Assembly: GCA_947624245.1 (NCBI GenBank)
Contig: CANQJL010000016.1
Span: 1-60,233 of the forward strand
From: an uncultured Acetatifactor sp.
GTDB taxonomy: Bacteria > Bacillota > Clostridia > Lachnospirales > Lachnospiraceae
Reading direction: 5' to 3'
DNA length: 60,233 bases
The notes beneath the pieces are model-generated. The model was not told the DNA's origin, ran no database searches, and was given only the letters and a program-made list of their open reading frames with translations. The position numbers and the translations under genes are program-made. Positions 9,459 to 17,716 of this stretch are shown here, piece after piece (positions within the stretch are counted from its first letter, which is position 1; every line of letters begins with the position of its first letter).

Positions 9459-9511
9459 AGGATTTGGCAAAGGGTTTTACTGCAAAAAATGTAGCCATTT
9501 TAAGAAAACTA

Positions 9512-9520
9512 TGCTAAAAT
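9512..9520 (+). promoter_or_regulatory. Extended -10 candidate for the yaaT transcript
   Basis: TGCTAAAAT (TG, one base, TAAAAT) stands about 70 bases before the yaaT start, in the only sizeable gap (130 bases) of this gene run. No clear -35 box is visible. It would let the yaaT-trmN6-rsmI part be transcribed separately from the ligase/racemase pair. Confidence 0.4.
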
Positions 9521-9588
9521 ACATAGGCAAATGTGAGTCGGGACAGACCCGACCGAAAAAAAGCGCACAAGCGTAGTGAGGTGTATAG

Positions 9589-10746
9589 ATGACAAAGGTA
9601 ATAGGAGTGAGATTTCGCACGGCGGGCAAAATTTATTTTTTTGACCCCCTTGCATTTCAGATAAACCGCGGCGACCACGTGATCGTGGAGACGGCCAGAG
9701 GGATTGAGTTCGGCACGGTGGTATCCGGAGTAACGGAGGTGGACGACAGCAAGGTCGTGCAGCCGCTGAAGCCGGTAATCCGCATTGCGACTCAGCACGA
9801 TCTGGAGCAGGAGGCGGACAACAGGCGCAAGGAAAAGGAAGCCTACAAGATCTGTCTGGAGAAGATTCACAAGCATGAGCTTGATATGAAGCTGATCGAC
9901 GCGGAGTACACGTTCGACAACAATAAAGTTCTCTTTTATTTTACGGCGGACGGCAGGATCGACTTCCGAGAGCTGGTAAAGGATCTGGCGGGAGTGTTCC
10001 GCACAAGGATCGAGCTGCGCCAGATCGGCGTCCGTGACGAGACGAAGATCGTGGGAGGCATCGGTATCTGCGGAAGACCTCTGTGCTGTCACAGTTATCT
10101 GTCCGACTTTGTGCCGGTGTCCATCAAGATGGCCAAGGAGCAGAACCTTTCCCTGAATCCCACAAAGATTTCCGGCGTCTGCGGCAGACTGATGTGCTGC
10201 CTGAAAAACGAGGAGGAGACCTACGAGGAGCTGAACCGCAGACTCCCCAACATCGGAGATTACGTCACCACCGAGGACGGTCTGAAGGGCGAGGTGCAGA
10301 GCGTGAATGTGCTGCGTCAGCTCGTGAAGGTAGTGGTCGACGAGGGCGACGAGAAGGAGATCAAGGAATATCCTGTGGAAAAGCTGCAGTTTCGCCGCAA
10401 GCACGGCCGAAAAGAGAAGATGGAGCTTTCTCAGGAGGAGATGCAGGAGCTGGAGCGTCTGGAGGAGGAAGAACTTCAGGAGGAGGAGCTTCAGGACATC
10501 GACGAACCTGCAAGACCGAACGCACAGAGCCGTCAGCAAGACCGTCATCAGGGCGACAGACGGCAGAGGAACAGGAATCACGAAGACAGAGGACATCAGG
10601 ACAAGAACCGTCAGCACAGCCGTCACCGTGACGAGCAGCAGGATATCAGACAGCATCAGGGAGGTCACAACCGACATTACAACAGACAGAAGCGGGGCAA
10701 TGGCAGGAGCAGACAGGAAGGACAAGCAGGACAAAATGACAGTTGA
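9589..10746 (+). CDS. ricT: PSP1-domain protein YaaT / RicT
   Basis: A regulatory iron-sulfur protein of the RicA-RicF-RicT (YlbF-YmcA-YaaT) complex, which in Bacillus affects RNA processing and sporulation. Residues 1-270 hold the PSP1 core with cysteine clusters GICGRPLCCHSYLSDF and GVCGRLMCCL. Beyond about residue 280 there is a Glu-rich stretch and then a low-complexity tail rich in Arg, Gln, His, Asp and Asn, longer than in Bacillus homologues and perhaps RNA-binding. It sits upstream of trmN6 and rsmI, as in other Firmicutes. The downstream gene starts inside its 3' end. Confidence 0.93.
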   Translation: MTKVIGVRFRTAGKIYFFDPLAFQINRGDHVIVETARGIEFGTVVSGVTEVDDSKVVQPLKPVIRIATQHDLEQEADNRRKEKEAYKICLEKIHKHELDMKLIDAEYTFDNNKVLFYFTADGRIDFRELVKDLAGVFRTRIELRQIGVRDETKIVGGIGICGRPLCCHSYLSDFVPVSIKMAKEQNLSLNPTKISGVCGRLMCCLKNEEETYEELNRRLPNIGDYVTTEDGLKGEVQSVNVLRQLVKVVVDEGDEKEIKEYPVEKLQFRRKHGRKEKMELSQEEMQELERLEEEELQEEELQDIDEPARPNAQSRQQDRHQGDRRQRNRNHEDRGHQDKNRQHSRHRDEQQDIRQHQGGHNRHYNRQKRGNGRSRQEGQAGQNDS

Positions 10747-11473
10747 GCTGAAGGGGCGGGAGCGCGTAGATGAGCTGCAGCGGAACGGCTACCGGATCAT
10801 TCAGGATCCGGAGCGCTTTTGCTTTGGCATGGACGCCGTACTGCTCACGGGCTTTGCCCGCGCCAGGGAGGAGGATACCCTGCTGGACCTCGGCACGGGC
10901 ACGGGGATCATTCCGCTGCTCATGGAGGCCAAGTATCACTGCGTCCGGTTGACGGGTCTGGAGATTCAGCCGGAAAGTGCCGATATGGCGGCCAGAAGCG
11001 TGGAACTGAACGGTCTGTCGGACAAGATCAAGATCGTAACGGGAGATATCAGGGAAGCAGACACAATTTTTCAGTCTGCTTCTTTTGATTGTATCACATG
11101 CAATCCGCCCTATATGATCGGGCGGCACGGGCTTACCAATCCGGACGGGCCCAAAGCCATCGCACGCCATGAGATATTGTGTACCTTTGAAGATGTGGCG
11201 AGACAGACGGCAAAGCTGTTAAGGCCCGGCGGACATTTTTTTCTGGTCCACAGGCCCTTCCGGCTGGCGGAGATCATGGTCACGCTGGCGAAATATAAGC
11301 TGGAGCCCAAGCGGATGCAGCTTGTGTACCCTTATGCGGATAAGGAGCCCAATATGGTGCTGCTGGAGGCGGTGCGGGGCGCAAGGCCCAGAATGACGGT
11401 GGAAAAGCCGCTGATCGTCTACAGAGAGCCGGGGGTATATATGCAGGAGATCTACGATATTTACGGATATTGA
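10736..11473 (+). CDS. tRNA1(Val) A37 N6-methyltransferase-like (TrmN6/YabB)
   Basis: A class I SAM-dependent methyltransferase of about 245 residues: motif I LLDLGTGTGIIPLL and catalytic motif IV NPPY. The N-terminal segment RFCFGMDAVLL is typical of the YabB/TrmN6 family. It probably methylates a tRNA adenine. ATG 10736 overlaps the yaaT stop (11 shared bases) and follows AGGAC, so translation is likely coupled. Longer in-frame forms starting at 10628 or 10700 would read into the low-complexity yaaT tail and are unlikely. Confidence 0.9.
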   Translation: MTVELKGRERVDELQRNGYRIIQDPERFCFGMDAVLLTGFARAREEDTLLDLGTGTGIIPLLMEAKYHCVRLTGLEIQPESADMAARSVELNGLSDKIKIVTGDIREADTIFQSASFDCITCNPPYMIGRHGLTNPDGPKAIARHEILCTFEDVARQTAKLLRPGGHFFLVHRPFRLAEIMVTLAKYKLEPKRMQLVYPYADKEPNMVLLEAVRGARPRMTVEKPLIVYREPGVYMQEIYDIYGY

Positions 11474-11523
11474 CGGCGGCGGGAAGGACCCGTGACGGGG
11501 AAATGAGGAGAGGAGGTGCCGCA

Positions 11524-12387
11524 TTGCCGGGAACGCTATATTTATGTGCCACTCCCATCGGCAATCTGGGAGACATGACTCCGAGGGTGGCGGAGACGCT
11601 GCGGACGGTGGACGTGATTGCCGCCGAGGACACCCGCAACAGCATGAAGCTTCTGAACTGTTTTGAGATACATACCCCTATGACCAGCTATCACGAGTAC
11701 AACAAGGTGGAGAAGGCTCACAAACTGATACAGCAGCTTCAGGAGGGAAAGAACATTGCGCTGATTACAGATGCGGGCACGCCCGCCATTTCTGACCCGG
11801 GAGAGGTTCTGGTGCGAATGTGCCGCGAGAGCGGCGTTCCTGTGACCTCGCTGCCGGGCCCGACGGCCTGCATTACGGCATTGACCCTTTCGGGACTGCC
11901 TACCAGAAGATTCTGCTTCGAGGGGTTTCTGCCCGCCGACAGGAGAGAAAAGCGTGAGGTGCTGGAAGAACTGGCGCGGGAGACCCGCACGATGATCCTA
12001 TACGAAGCGCCCCATCATCTGCTCCGAACATTGCGGGAGCTGCGGGAGGCGCTTGGTGACAGAGATGTCACATTGTGTCGGGAGCTGACGAAAAAATTCG
12101 AGTCCGTGATGCCTACCACGCTGGACAAAGCGCTGGAGTACTACGAGGCGCAGGAGCCCAGAGGAGAGTATGTGCTGGTGCTGAGGGGAAGAAGTCCTGA
12201 GGAGAAGCGCAGGGAGGAGATAGCCGGCTGGGAGAGTATGAGCATTGAGGAGCACATGGCTTATTATCAGGATCGCGGTATGGACGGCAAGACGGCCATG
12301 AAGCAGGTGGCAAAGGACAGAGGCGTGGGAAAGCGCGAGATATACGCTTATCTCCATGGAGACGATTCCAAGGACAGCGGGGACTGA
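11524..12387 (+). CDS. rsmI: 16S rRNA (cytidine1402-2'-O)-methyltransferase
   Basis: Tetrapyrrole-methylase-fold enzyme that 2'-O-methylates C1402 of 16S rRNA. The protein begins with the family opening LYLCATPIGNLGDMT, followed by AEDTRNS and TDAGTPAISDPGE (SAM site). The length of 287 residues is normal. A TTG start at 11524 is chosen because AGGAGG lies at 11511-11516 with spacing 7. An in-frame ATG at 11503 is possible but has a weaker site. It closes the conserved yaaR-to-rsmI block. Confidence 0.93.
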   Translation: MPGTLYLCATPIGNLGDMTPRVAETLRTVDVIAAEDTRNSMKLLNCFEIHTPMTSYHEYNKVEKAHKLIQQLQEGKNIALITDAGTPAISDPGEVLVRMCRESGVPVTSLPGPTACITALTLSGLPTRRFCFEGFLPADRREKREVLEELARETRTMILYEAPHHLLRTLRELREALGDRDVTLCRELTKKFESVMPTTLDKALEYYEAQEPRGEYVLVLRGRSPEEKRREEIAGWESMSIEEHMAYYQDRGMDGKTAMKQVAKDRGVGKREIYAYLHGDDSKDSGD

Positions 12388-12411
12388 CGGGTCCGCAGCA
12401 TGGGAGGAAGT

Positions 12412-12588
12412 ATGGCAAGTAATTGTGACATGTGTGTCAATTATATGTATGATGAGGAGGACGAGTGCTATAACTGTCTGGTAAATCTGGACGAGGACGA
12501 GATGTACCGTTTTTTGACAGGAAGCCAAAACGAGTGCCCCTATTTCAGGTTAGATGACGAGTATGGCGTGGTCCGCCATCAGATGTGA
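12412..12588 (+). CDS. Small Cys-rich acidic protein (DUF6472-like)
   Basis: A 58-residue protein with paired cysteines (CDMC, then CYNC, then a single later Cys) and many Asp/Glu residues. The pattern matches short uncharacterised Lachnospiraceae proteins that I recall as DUF6472. The cysteines could bind zinc. ATG 12412 has GGAGG five bases upstream. It sits directly after rsmI and before the lrgA-like gene, with no terminator seen. Function unknown. Confidence 0.75.
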   Translation: MASNCDMCVNYMYDEEDECYNCLVNLDEDEMYRFLTGSQNECPYFRLDDEYGVVRHQM

Positions 12589-12607
12589 CGAAAGGTCGGT
12601 GAGTGTT

Positions 12608-12979
12608 TTGAAGTTTATCAGACAGCTGCTCATTATCATTACGATTTCTTTTGTGGCTGAGTTGATGGAATACCTGATCCCGCTGCCGATAGCGGCCAGC
12701 ATGTACGGGCTGGTGCTTATGCTGGCGGGACTTATTACGAAGCTGATTCCTCTGGAGAAGGTGGAGGGAGCGGCTGATTTTCTGACGGAGATCATGCCGG
12801 TGCTTTTTGTGCCGCCCACCGTGAGCATCATGGCCAATTTCGATGCTCTCCGGCAGATGCTGGTGCCACTTGTGGTGATCTGTGTGGTCACCACAGTGTT
12901 GATCATGGGAGTCACGGGCCGTGTCTCTCAGGCGATCCTGCGCAGAGAGAATAAGCGCAAGGAGAAGAATCAGACTTGA
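12608..12979 (+). CDS. CidA/LrgA family membrane protein
   Basis: About 123 residues with four hydrophobic segments. The start KFIRQLLIIITISFVAELM and the motif IPLPIAASMYGLVLM are the family signature. LrgA/CidA proteins are holin/antiholin-like and in some species affect murein hydrolase activity or export of small metabolites. The TTG at 12608 gives the usual family N terminus; a GTG at 12599 is possible. It is followed by its partner lrgB after 67 bases. Confidence 0.87.
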   Translation: MKFIRQLLIIITISFVAELMEYLIPLPIAASMYGLVLMLAGLITKLIPLEKVEGAADFLTEIMPVLFVPPTVSIMANFDALRQMLVPLVVICVVTTVLIMGVTGRVSQAILRRENKRKEKNQT

Positions 12980-13046
12980 AAAGAAACTTTTACAGCTTGC
13001 GTCGGTGTGCGATAAAGCGAACAGGGGGTATCAGAAGGTGAACAAT

Positions 13047-13730
13047 ATGTTGGCGGATTCCGCGTTTTTCGGTATGTTCCTGACTTTGGCCTGCTATCAG
13101 GCAGGAGTATTGGTAAAGAAGAAGGTGAAGGTCGCTCTGGCGACGCCGCTGCTGGTAGCGGTAGTGCTGATTATCGGCATACTGCTGGTGTTTCATATTG
13201 ATTACGCCGCCTATGAGAACGGTGCGAAATATATCAGTTATTTTCTGACGCCGGCCACGGTGAGCCTGGCAATTCCCCTGTACCGGCGTCTGGCGCTTTT
13301 AAAGGAGCATCCGGCGGCTATTTTCGGAGGGATTGCCGCGGGTGTGCTGACGGCCATGATCGGTATTTTCCTCATGAGCCTTGCCTTTGGCCTGAATCAT
13401 GAGCAGTATGTGACGCTCCTGCCAAAGTCCGTTACAACGGCTATCGGCATGGGAGTGTCGGACAAGATGGGAGGCATTCCGGCGCTGACGGTGGTTTCCA
13501 TCAGCGTGACAGGCGTTTTCGGCACGGTGTCTGCGGAAGCGATCTGTAAACTGTTCCGCATCAGGGAGCCCATCGCGAAGGGGCTTGCCATAGGCACCTC
13601 CGCTCACGCGCTGGGTACATCCAAGGCCTTGGAGATCGGCGAGGTGGAAGGCGCCATGAGCAGTCTGTCCATCGTCGTGGCCGGAATCATGACGGTGCTG
13701 GCGGTGCAGGTGTTTGCAAGGTTCCTGTAA
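13047..13730 (+). CDS. LrgB family membrane protein
   Basis: A 227-residue polytopic membrane protein (about seven hydrophobic segments). The motifs LLPKSVTTAIGMGVS and GTSAHALGTSKALE are characteristic of LrgB/CidB. It is paired with the LrgA-like protein just upstream, so the two probably form one membrane complex. ATG 13047 follows AGAAGGTG at 13033-13040. Longer forms to 12921 would overlap lrgA and lack hydrophobic character. Confidence 0.9.
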   Translation: MLADSAFFGMFLTLACYQAGVLVKKKVKVALATPLLVAVVLIIGILLVFHIDYAAYENGAKYISYFLTPATVSLAIPLYRRLALLKEHPAAIFGGIAAGVLTAMIGIFLMSLAFGLNHEQYVTLLPKSVTTAIGMGVSDKMGGIPALTVVSISVTGVFGTVSAEAICKLFRIREPIAKGLAIGTSAHALGTSKALEIGEVEGAMSSLSIVVAGIMTVLAVQVFARFL

Positions 13731-13745
13731 TTTCGTCTACTTTTG

Positions 13746-13774
13746 TTGCATCGGCTCATGAGATTTGCTATAGT
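13746..13774 (+). promoter_or_regulatory. Promoter of the MoxR/VWA gene run
   Basis: TTGCAT at 13746-13751 and TATAGT at 13769-13774 are separated by exactly 17 bases, with TG one base before the -10 (extended -10). It lies 36 bases upstream of the first gene of the run and after lrgB, and is among the best housekeeping-sigma promoters in the window. Confidence 0.75.
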
Positions 13775-13810
13775 AGAAGCAGCAGAATTTGCATACGGAA
13801 GGAAATCACG

Positions 13811-15856
13811 ATGAGAGAGAAGAACAGGAACCGGGCTCTTGCTGCTGCGCTTTGGCTGACGGCCTTTCTGGGCGTTCTATTCTGTAAGAATGCGGCGCTT
13901 ACGGTCCGGGCGGCCGGATCGTACAGCACATATCCGGCACAGGAGGACTTTGTCATTCAGGCGGAAATGCTGCCTGCCTATAGTGAGACCTGCGACATCA
14001 AAATCACAGTCGGGAATTTGGGAGAAGACTGGGAGGGGACGGTGCGTCTTTCGATCGCCGAGGGCAACCATGCCCCCTGCGCGTATGATACCGCTCTTTC
14101 ACTGCCCGAGGACAGTGAGAAGCAATTTGTGGTCAAGGTGCCGATCAGGAGCATCGGCGATTTCGACGGCACGGCCACGGTCACTCTTTTGGACAGGAAG
14201 GACAGGCCGGTTGCCGCCGAGGAATTCCGGTCCCTTCTGCGGGGCGGGGAGACGACGCTGGCCATGGGAATTTTGAGTGACGATTACTCAAAGCTCACTT
14301 ATCTGGACATGGGAGGAGAGGAATTCTATTTCTATGACGACCACTATCCCATCAGCCTCACGCAGCTTCGCCAGGAGGATCTGAAGGATATGCTGAATTC
14401 CCTGACCTTTCTGGTGATCGATCAGTACAATACCGGTATCCTGAAGGACAGTGAGCTCGACGCCATAGAGCAATGGAACAGGAACGGCGGTATGCTGATC
14501 ATCGGAACGGGCGCGTATGCGCAGGATACCCTGCAGGGCTTTGACGGAAGCTATCCGGGAGCCGTCTGTACGGATATCATTGCGCCCCAGGAGTCGTCAG
14601 AGGATATGTCTGCACAGGGGATACCTGCGCAGGATGCGCCTGCGGATTATGTGGATTTTTCACAGCTTTCCATGGCACAGTTTAAGATAACGGGACCGAT
14701 ATCGGATATTGATTTCTATACGCGCGCGCAGGTGGGAGCGGTAGGAATGGGAAGCGTGTGCCTGCTGCCCTATTCCCTGACGGAGCTGGGGGAGCTGGAC
14801 GAGGATTACTGGCAGGTGGAGCCGGAATATTTTGTCGAGACATTTCTGGAATATGCCGCCAGTTCTGCCGCATCGCGATATTCTGCCCTTGCCGGCGGTC
14901 AGGTTTATGATAACGGGATCCTGGATGCGCTGAACGCTGTCGCGGCCAGCAACAGTGTCTTCAGCTTTGGTCTGCTGAAGGCGATAGTGATTCTATATGT
15001 GATCTTTGCGGGTCCCTTGCTTTATCTCATACTGCGTCTGGCAAAACGCCGGGAGCTCTATTGGCTGGCGGTTCCGGTGACGGCGCTGTGTACCATCGGA
15101 CTGATCTTTCTGGCCGGTCGGGGCTTTGCCGTGGTGGACACGGCCGTATACTCGGTGACTGTGCAGGATCTCGCCGAGAACACGGCCGGCATGTCTTATC
15201 TGCACTGCTATGATGCAGACCGCAGAGAATGGAATCTGAAGCTGAAGGACGGCTGCGAATATGCGGGGCCTTTGAGCCGTTCCTCTTACAGCTTTGGCTC
15301 CTACAGCGACGCGGACTCTTATTTCTATCACATCAGGAAAGAGGGAGATACCTGCTTTCTGGGAATGAAGCCCGACTCGAATTTTGACGACGGATACTTT
15401 TATCTGAAGCATCAGGGAGAGGATACCGGCGCGGAGGGCAGCCTTGCGGTGGAGAATATATGGGTCGATTACGGCGGTGCCAGCGGGAGAGTCACCAATA
15501 ACACGGACTATGATATGAGTTACTTTGCGGTGCTTGGCGAGGACGCGCTGTATGTCTATGAGGGCATTGCGGCGGGAGAGACAAAGAAGCTGCATAACAT
15601 GACGCCCCTCTATGACATGCCAAGCAGCAACTATGCCTCATACAGTTATTTCTACGGCTTTGTGTCGGATTACTATGATAAGGGTGAATACCAAAAGGCC
15701 GGCGCACTGTCCGCGCTGGGAGCGGGAATCTACAGTGCCTTGTCCCAGGCGGACTATGAGGACGTGCTGGTCATCGGCGTGACGGAGGACTGGGAGAAGA
15801 CGGTGGACGACGACTGTAACGAGATATCCTACGGATGTCTCTATTCCGCTTGGTAG
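13811..15856 (+). CDS. Membrane-anchored secreted protein of unknown function (first gene of MoxR/VWA run)
   Basis: A 681-residue protein I cannot assign to a named family. Residues 1-36 form a signal peptide ending near VRAAG. Residues 40-150 look like an immunoglobulin-like/CARF-type beta domain. Residues 150-260 include LTFLVIDQYNTG and GGMLIIGTG, resembling the amidotransferase-like fold found in gliding-type GldG or BatA-associated proteins. Two membrane segments lie around 386-408 and 413-434. The C-terminal 240 residues are Tyr/Asp-rich and probably outside. It stands directly before an ABC-2 transporter pair, a GldG-like position, and may be its extracytoplasmic partner. Confidence 0.75.
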   Translation: MREKNRNRALAAALWLTAFLGVLFCKNAALTVRAAGSYSTYPAQEDFVIQAEMLPAYSETCDIKITVGNLGEDWEGTVRLSIAEGNHAPCAYDTALSLPEDSEKQFVVKVPIRSIGDFDGTATVTLLDRKDRPVAAEEFRSLLRGGETTLAMGILSDDYSKLTYLDMGGEEFYFYDDHYPISLTQLRQEDLKDMLNSLTFLVIDQYNTGILKDSELDAIEQWNRNGGMLIIGTGAYAQDTLQGFDGSYPGAVCTDIIAPQESSEDMSAQGIPAQDAPADYVDFSQLSMAQFKITGPISDIDFYTRAQVGAVGMGSVCLLPYSLTELGELDEDYWQVEPEYFVETFLEYAASSAASRYSALAGGQVYDNGILDALNAVAASNSVFSFGLLKAIVILYVIFAGPLLYLILRLAKRRELYWLAVPVTALCTIGLIFLAGRGFAVVDTAVYSVTVQDLAENTAGMSYLHCYDADRREWNLKLKDGCEYAGPLSRSSYSFGSYSDADSYFYHIRKEGDTCFLGMKPDSNFDDGYFYLKHQGEDTGAEGSLAVENIWVDYGGASGRVTNNTDYDMSYFAVLGEDALYVYEGIAAGETKKLHNMTPLYDMPSSNYASYSYFYGFVSDYYDKGEYQKAGALSALGAGIYSALSQADYEDVLVIGVTEDWEKTVDDDCNEISYGCLYSAW

Positions 15857-15866
15857 GAGGTGCGGT

Positions 15867-16790
15867 ATGCTGTATATCAGTGATCTGACAAAAAATTACG
15901 GTTCCGTCACGGCAGTGAACCATTTGACGCTGCATATCCCCGAGGGGGATCTGTTTGGATTTGTGGGTCCCAACGGCGCGGGAAAGACGACCACGATACG
16001 GATCGTCTGCGGTCTTTTGAAGGCCAGCGGCGGCGCCGTTCGCATCGGAGGAACCAATGCGGCCGTGGGAAGCAGGAAGATGAAACGCCTGATCGGTTAT
16101 GTGCCGGACTTCTTCGGAGTGTACGACAATCTAAAGGTGCGGGAATACATGGAAATGTACGGCTCTATGTACGGAATGAGCTATCGGGACATCGCAAAGC
16201 TGACGGACGATCTGCTGGAACTGGTGAATCTGACCGACAAGAAGGAAGTCTATGTGGATACGCTTTCGCGCGGTATGAAACAGAGGCTGTGCGTGGCGAG
16301 AGCAATGCTGCACAATCCGAAGCTATTGTTCTTGGACGAGCCGAATTCCGGTCTGGACCCCAGAGCGAGAGTGGAGATGAAGGAGCTTTTGAAAAATCTG
16401 CGCTCCATGGGAAAGACGATCGTGATAAGCTCCCATATCCTGTCAGAGCTTTCCGAGATGTGCAACAGCATCGGGATTATGAACCGGGGACGGCTGGTGG
16501 CTGCGGGGCGCATTGAGGATATCATGCATGAGCTTTCGGGAGGCACTCGGATTCACATTCACATCGCTTCCGGGACAGAACCGGCGATCCGCATGTTGAA
16601 GGAGCAGGCCGGGGTCAAGGTGGAATCTGTACGGGAGAACGAACTGATCATCACGTATGGCGGCACGGACGAGGAGATTTGCGCCCTGATCGGAAGAATG
16701 ATCCAAAATGAGATCGTTCTCACCGGCTTTCACAGAGAAGAGGGCAGTCTGGAATCGCTGTTCATGCAGCTGACAGGAGGTGCGCAATGA
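15867..16790 (+). CDS. ABC transporter ATP-binding protein (ABC-2 exporter type)
   Basis: A 307-residue ATPase: Walker A GPNGAGKTT (34-42), signature LSRGMKQRL (an R replaces the usual second G), Walker B LLFLDEPNSGLDP, and switch His in VISSHILSE. It resembles CcmA/GldA-type export ATPases. The strong site AGGAGGTG precedes the ATG. It overlaps the permease gene by four bases (ATGA), so the two subunits are made together. The substrate is unknown; the neighbourhood suggests an envelope role. Confidence 0.92.
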   Translation: MLYISDLTKNYGSVTAVNHLTLHIPEGDLFGFVGPNGAGKTTTIRIVCGLLKASGGAVRIGGTNAAVGSRKMKRLIGYVPDFFGVYDNLKVREYMEMYGSMYGMSYRDIAKLTDDLLELVNLTDKKEVYVDTLSRGMKQRLCVARAMLHNPKLLFLDEPNSGLDPRARVEMKELLKNLRSMGKTIVISSHILSELSEMCNSIGIMNRGRLVAAGRIEDIMHELSGGTRIHIHIASGTEPAIRMLKEQAGVKVESVRENELIITYGGTDEEICALIGRMIQNEIVLTGFHREEGSLESLFMQLTGGAQ

Positions 16791-17686
16791 AAATACGGTT
16801 AAATCCCATTGTGAAAAAGGACCTGCATGTGACCGTTCGCAGTATGCGTCTGAGCTGGGGGCTCTTTGCCTACGAGGCGGTGCTGACAGTGACGTTTCTG
16901 CTGGCGCTGCTGGTGATTCAGCAGAGTTCAAATATATCGGGCGGAAATGTCTACAGCTCGCTGGTCTATCTGTTTCCCGTGGTAGGCATAGCGCAGGTGT
17001 GCATCGTTGCTCTGTATATGCCGATCATCACGGCGTCTTCCATATCGGGAGAGAAGGAGCGGCAGACCTTTGACATTATGCTGACTACCTGCATGTCGCC
17101 TTTTTCCATCGTGTTCGGGAAGGTGGCCTCCGCCGTGCTGCGTATTCTGTTCTTTGTAGCGGCCAGTACGCCCATCATGGCATTGTCCTTTGTGGCGGGC
17201 GGGCTCAGCTGGATCTACCTGTTCTACTACCTGCTGGCGGTCATTCTCTTCTCGGTCTTTGCAGGCAGCATAGGGATTCTGGCGTCTGCCTTCTGCCGGA
17301 AATCCGTGGTGGCGGTGCTGTTATCCTTTGTGATCTATTTTCTCATATACTACATGTCGTATATTCCCGTGTTGCTGCGCATTCTTTTCGGCAGAGGCAA
17401 TGCAGGGGAATCCATGCTGATCCTGCTGGGGAATCCCGTGATGTTCTTCGAGGAGTTTTTCATGCAGATCATGACAGGGGAATCCCTCTTCGGAAGCGCC
17501 GGCGGCACCTTTGACAGGGGCGATGTAGGCATTGTGACTTATGCGCTGGCCCGGGGCAAGGTGTGGATGTTCACCTCTGCCGCATGTATCCTGTTGATGG
17601 CAGTGTTGTTCATGCTGCTGGCGGCGTGGAAGGTGAATCCCATGCATTCCGGCGCAGGGCGCAAGCCCAGAAAAAACAAGGAATAG
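16787..17686 (+). CDS. ABC-2 type transporter permease
   Basis: About six membrane segments in 299 residues. The short motif SSISGEKERQTFDIMLTT is typical of ABC-2 permeases, including GldF- and NosY-like proteins. AGGAGGTG lies before the start, which overlaps the ATPase stop. A basic cytoplasmic tail ends the protein. With its ATPase it probably forms a homodimeric exporter or membrane-remodelling unit that works with the flanking MoxR/VWA proteins (inference). Confidence 0.9.
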   Translation: MKIRLNPIVKKDLHVTVRSMRLSWGLFAYEAVLTVTFLLALLVIQQSSNISGGNVYSSLVYLFPVVGIAQVCIVALYMPIITASSISGEKERQTFDIMLTTCMSPFSIVFGKVASAVLRILFFVAASTPIMALSFVAGGLSWIYLFYYLLAVILFSVFAGSIGILASAFCRKSVVAVLLSFVIYFLIYYMSYIPVLLRILFGRGNAGESMLILLGNPVMFFEEFFMQIMTGESLFGSAGGTFDRGDVGIVTYALARGKVWMFTSAACILLMAVLFMLLAAWKVNPMHSGAGRKPRKNKE

Positions 17687-17716
17687 AGTCGCGGCGCGAA
17701 GAAAACGGAGGGACAG

